Below are positions 61,050 to 64,000 of a DNA stretch of 64,000 nucleotides, one piece after another. The stretch is from Opitutaceae bacterium (GTDB taxonomy: Bacteria; Verrucomicrobiota; Verrucomicrobiia; Opitutales; Opitutaceae), in NCBI GenBank assembly GCA_016794625.1, contig JAEUGY010000069.1, positions 1 to 64,000 on the forward strand. Reading direction: 5' to 3'. Made by a program: the position numbers and the translations under genes. The notes beneath the pieces are model-generated. The model searched no databases. It had not been told where the DNA came from and was given only the letters and a program-made list of their open reading frames with translations. Positions within the stretch are counted from its first letter, which is position 1. Each line of letters begins with the position of its first letter.

Positions 61050-61093
61050 ATCGACCTGTCCCTTATTCGGATCGAAATTCACCTGTCCCTTAG
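61050..61093 (-). repeat. Two dispersed-repeat copies right of the RAYT gene
   Basis: Copies at 61050-61067 (ATCGACCTGTCCCTTATT) and 61075-61093 (AAATTCACCTGTCCCTTAG) lie just upstream of the RAYT start. They are inverted relative to the pair at 59.7 kb and in the same orientation as the block at 4.5 kb. Confidence 0.8.
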
Positions 61094-61155
61094 AGGGTAG
61101 GGTGGAGAAACGCCGTTGCGTTCAGCGTTGCGGTTTCTAGAACGACCGACCCCTC

Positions 61156-64000
61156 ATGCCTTCTTCGTCCGCCGTTTCCCCTGCTTCCTCCGTACCTTCT
61201 GTCCGTCCGCTGCATAAGCTGATGGCCGCCAACCGCAGTGAAATCGCGGTGCGTATCTTCCGGGCGGGCACGGAGCTGGGGCTGCGCACGGTGGCCGTCT
61301 TCGCGCACGAGGACCGCTTCAGCATCCATCGGTACAAAGCAGACGAGGCCTATCAGGTCGGCCAGGGTAAAGGCCCGGTGGCAGCCTACCTCGACATCGA
61401 GAGCATCGTGGGGGCAGCCACGGAACATGGGATCGACGCCATCCACCCCGGCTACGGCTTTCTTTCGGAAAACGCCGAGTTCGCCCGCGCCTGTCAACGG
61501 GCCGGCATCGTCTTTGTCGGTCCTCGCCCGGAACTTCTGGACATGATGGGCGACAAAACCGCCGCCCGCGCTCTGGCCAAAAAAATAAACGTGCCAGTGC
61601 TGCCAGGCACGGAAAACCCGGTCACCGACCGCGACGAAGCGCTCCAAGTCGCCAAATCCATCGGCTTCCCCCTGATCATCAAGGCCGCCTTCGGTGGAGG
61701 CGGGCGCGGAATGCGGGTGGTGCACAAGGCGGCCGATCTCGACTCCCTGCTCGATGAAGCGCAGGGGGAGGCCGGCCGCGCCTTCGGCAATCCGGCCGTT
61801 TTCCTCGAAAAGTACATCCCCCGCGCCAAACACATCGAGGTTCAGATTCTCGGCGACCAGCACGGCAACGTCATCCACCTGCACGAGCGCGACTGCTCGG
61901 TCCAGCGACGCCACCAAAAGGTGGTCGAGGTGGCCCCCAGCTTCGGACTGCCCGAGTCGGTTGTGACCGAGCTTTGCGAGGCCGCCGCGCGGATGGCCCG
62001 GGAAATCCGCTACGACAACGCCGGCACGATCGAGTTTCTCTACGATCTCGACCGTCACGAGTGGTTCTTCATCGAGATGAACCCCCGTATCCAGGTTGAA
62101 CACACCGTGACCGAGGTCATCACGGGCCTGGACCTGGTCCGCGCCCAGATCCTGATCGCCCAGGGCCACGCGCTGCACTCACCCGAGGTCGGCATGCCGC
62201 GGCAGGCCGACGTGCCGCGCAACGGCTACGCGATCCAGTGCCGCATCACCACGGAGGACCCTGAAAACAAGTTCGTGCCCGACTACGGCCGCATCCTGGC
62301 ATATCGCTCACCCGGCGGCTTCGGCGTGCGGCTCGACGGAGCGATGGGCTTCGCCGGCGCGGTGATCACTCCGTTCTACGACTCGATGCTGGTCAAGGTC
62401 ATCACCAGCGGCCAAAGCTACGACATCGCTCTGGCACGCTCCCGCCGGACACTGGCCGAATTCCGCATCCGCGGCGTCAAGACCAACATCCCTTTCCTCG
62501 AAAACGTCATCGCCCATCCGACGTTTCGCACCGGACAGGCGACGACGACCCTGATCGACACCACCCCGGAGCTCTTCGCCTTCAAGCCGCGGCGCGATCG
62601 CGCCACCAAGCTGCTCAACTTCCTCGGCAACGTCATCGTCAACGGTAATCCTCACGCCAAGGGCTACCGGCCGGACAAACCCCTGCCCTCCCCGACCGTG
62701 CCGGCGCACGATCATCGCACTCCCCCGCCCGGCACCCGTCAGCGGCTGCTGGAACTGGGGCCCAAGGGATTCGCCCGCTGGACCCACGAACAAAAGCGTC
62801 TGCTGGTGACCGATACGACGTTCCGCGACGCCCATCAGTCGCTCATGGCCACCCGCGTGCGCACGTTCGACATGCTCGCCTGCGCGTCCTCCGTCGCCCA
62901 CACCTTGCCCGGGCTCTACTCCCTGGAACTCTGGGGCGGCGCGACGTTCGACACCGCCATGCGATTCCTGAACGAGGACCCGTGGGACCGCCTGCGGCAG
63001 CTGCGCGCCCGCGTACCCAACCTCTGTTTTCAGATGCTGCTCCGCGGCGCCAACGCGGTGGGCTACACCAACTATCCGGACCATGTCGTCGCAGGCTTCG
63101 TCAAACACGCCGCCGCCACCGGCATGGACATCTTCCGCATTTTCGACTCCCTCAACTACCTGCCCAACCTGCGCGTCGCCATGGAGGCCGTCCAGGACAC
63201 GCATGGCGTTTGCGAGGCCGCCCTGTGCTACACGGGGGACATCCTTGATCCGAAGCGCGACAAGTATTCCCTCAGCTACTACGTGAAGCTGGCCAAGGAG
63301 CTGGAACGCATGGGCGCCCACGTGCTCGCCATCAAGGACATGGCCGGCCTCTGCCGTCCCTACGCCGCGGAAAAGCTGGTGCGCGTCCTGCGCGAGGAAA
63401 CGGGCCTGCCCATCCACTTCCACACCCACGACACCAGCGGCATCGCCGCCGCCTCCGTGCTGCGCGCCGCGGATGCCGGGGTGGACGTCGTCGACCTCGC
63501 GCTCGCCTCGATGAGCGGCAGCACCTCGCAGCCCAACCTCAACTCGGTGGTGGCGGCCCTGCAACAGACGCCCCGCGACACGGGCCTCGACCTCGACCGT
63601 CTGAACCAGTTCTCCGACTACTGGGAACAGGTGCGGGAAAGTTACCGCCCGTTCGACACCGCCCCGCGCACCGGCTCCGCCGAGGTCTACCTCCACGAAA
63701 TGCCGGGCGGCCAATACACCAACCTGAAGGAACAGGCCGCCTCCATGGGCATGTCGCACCGCTGGCCGGAAATCGCCCGCACCTACGCCGAGGTGAACCA
63801 GCTCTTCGGCGACATCGTCAAGGTCACCCCGTCCTCCAAAGTGGTTGGCGACCTCGCCCTCTTCCTCTTTTCGCGCGGCATCCGCCCGGCCGACGTTGTG
63901 AACCTCGAGCCCGGCTCCATGCCCTTCCCCGAAAGTGTGATCGACATGCTTATGGGCGGTCTCGGCTGGCCCGAGGGCGGCTGGCCGGACAACGCCTGGC
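61156..64000 (+). CDS. pyc: Pyruvate carboxylase (3' end cut by window)
   Basis: A biotin-dependent enzyme making oxaloacetate from pyruvate for gluconeogenesis and TCA refilling. From ATG 61156 the frame is open for 948 codons to the window edge. The biotin carboxylase domain shows the start KLMAANRSEIAVRIFRAGTE, the ATP-binding FGGGGRGMRVV and the catalytic EMNPRIQVEHTVTEV. The carboxyltransferase domain shows TDTTFRDAHQSLMATRVR and, later, HFHTHDTSGIAAASVL. The single-chain order biotin carboxylase then carboxyltransferase is that of type I pyruvate carboxylase. The biotin-carrier domain with its lysine lies beyond the window. The gene follows the inverted repeat pair. No other biotin genes are seen. 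Confidence 0.95.
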   Translation, partial: MPSSSAVSPASSVPSVRPLHKLMAANRSEIAVRIFRAGTELGLRTVAVFAHEDRFSIHRYKADEAYQVGQGKGPVAAYLDIESIVGAATEHGIDAIHPGYGFLSENAEFARACQRAGIVFVGPRPELLDMMGDKTAARALAKKINVPVLPGTENPVTDRDEALQVAKSIGFPLIIKAAFGGGGRGMRVVHKAADLDSLLDEAQGEAGRAFGNPAVFLEKYIPRAKHIEVQILGDQHGNVIHLHERDCSVQRRHQKVVEVAPSFGLPESVVTELCEAAARMAREIRYDNAGTIEFLYDLDRHEWFFIEMNPRIQVEHTVTEVITGLDLVRAQILIAQGHALHSPEVGMPRQADVPRNGYAIQCRITTEDPENKFVPDYGRILAYRSPGGFGVRLDGAMGFAGAVITPFYDSMLVKVITSGQSYDIALARSRRTLAEFRIRGVKTNIPFLENVIAHPTFRTGQATTTLIDTTPELFAFKPRRDRATKLLNFLGNVIVNGNPHAKGYRPDKPLPSPTVPAHDHRTPPPGTRQRLLELGPKGFARWTHEQKRLLVTDTTFRDAHQSLMATRVRTFDMLACASSVAHTLPGLYSLELWGGATFDTAMRFLNEDPWDRLRQLRARVPNLCFQMLLRGANAVGYTNYPDHVVAGFVKHAAATGMDIFRIFDSLNYLPNLRVAMEAVQDTHGVCEAALCYTGDILDPKRDKYSLSYYVKLAKELERMGAHVLAIKDMAGLCRPYAAEKLVRVLREETGLPIHFHTHDTSGIAAASVLRAADAGVDVVDLALASMSGSTSQPNLNSVVAALQQTPRDTGLDLDRLNQFSDYWEQVRESYRPFDTAPRTGSAEVYLHEMPGGQYTNLKEQAASMGMSHRWPEIARTYAEVNQLFGDIVKVTPSSKVVGDLALFLFSRGIRPADVVNLEPGSMPFPESVIDMLMGGLGWPEGGWPDNAW

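Larger units (their letters stand above)
59725..61093. mobile_element. Candidate RAYT-type element bounded by inverted dispersed repeats
   Basis: A REP-associated tyrosine transposase gene lies between two repeat copies on the left and two inverted copies on the right. No target-site duplication or classical terminal inverted repeat was found. It may be a domesticated RAYT acting on its own repeats elsewhere. Limits are the outer repeat edges, not proven ends. Confidence 0.4.

Noticed and set aside
61090..62178. 362-aa minus-strand reading frame opposite pyruvate carboxylase
   Set aside because: Shadow of the pyc gene; no domain is recognisable, whereas the plus strand shows full family motifs.
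62308..63759. 483-aa minus-strand reading frame
   Set aside because: Also antisense to pyc; composition is typical of high-GC shadow frames.

Overview
The window is GC-rich bacterial DNA that most resembles Verrucomicrobiota, probably Opitutales/Opitutaceae. This is an inference from gene content: TonB-dependent receptors whose mature N-termini carry an SPFEV/SPFTV signature, many secreted PQQ-like beta-propeller proteins starting with a W..(W/Y/F)RGP signature, a protein fusing ankyrin repeats to planctomycete-type cytochrome c, and a RAYT-type transposase with dispersed short repeats. No rRNA, tRNA, CRISPR array or prophage was seen. Both window ends cut genes: a tandem SGNH esterase on the left and pyruvate carboxylase on the right.

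Layout. 0-4.4 kb: duplicated SGNH esterase, Ohr peroxidase, a translationally coupled Lrp-LysE pair, and an alpha/beta hydrolase. 4.5-4.9 kb: a block of short repeats. 4.9-12 kb: ankyrin/cytochrome c fusion, class III nucleotide cyclase, PhoD phosphatase, propeller protein. 12-21.3 kb: TonB receptor, long repeats, propeller, MFS transporter, cardiolipin synthase, response regulator, PRMT-like methyltransferase. 21.2-25.8 kb: ABC exporter (FtsX permease plus ATPase) and a small EamA-like membrane protein. 25.9-43 kb: a long minus-strand run with a GT4 glycosyltransferase, a propeller lipoprotein, Fe-dependent alcohol dehydrogenase, a LuxC-like reductase, a LuxE-like adenylating enzyme, a Na+/solute symporter with its small partner, two overlapping propeller genes, a TonB receptor and two more propellers. 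43-50.5 kb: four further propellers and an MFS transporter. 50.5-59.7 kb: VOC protein, repeats, a choice-of-anchor I-like secreted protein, then a TonB receptor/TlpA/small LuxR cassette with a divergent LuxR regulator. 59.7-61.1 kb: RAYT transposase flanked by inverted copies of the dispersed repeat. 61.2-64 kb: pyruvate carboxylase.

How it may work together. Outer-membrane receptors, secreted propellers, a secreted esterase, a phosphatase and transporters point to a scavenging, polymer-degrading lifestyle. The most suggestive unit is 28.5-34 kb: a sodium symporter with its small partner, a LuxE-like acid-activating enzyme, a LuxC-like acyl reductase and an alcohol dehydrogenase lie in one tight run, twice with ATGA overlaps. 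Together they could import a carboxylic acid and reduce it to an alcohol, with no luciferase genes in sight. Eleven propeller genes in 64 kb is the other striking feature. The third is a family of about 20-bp repeats (core AAGGGACAGG) at four places, two of them flanking the RAYT gene.
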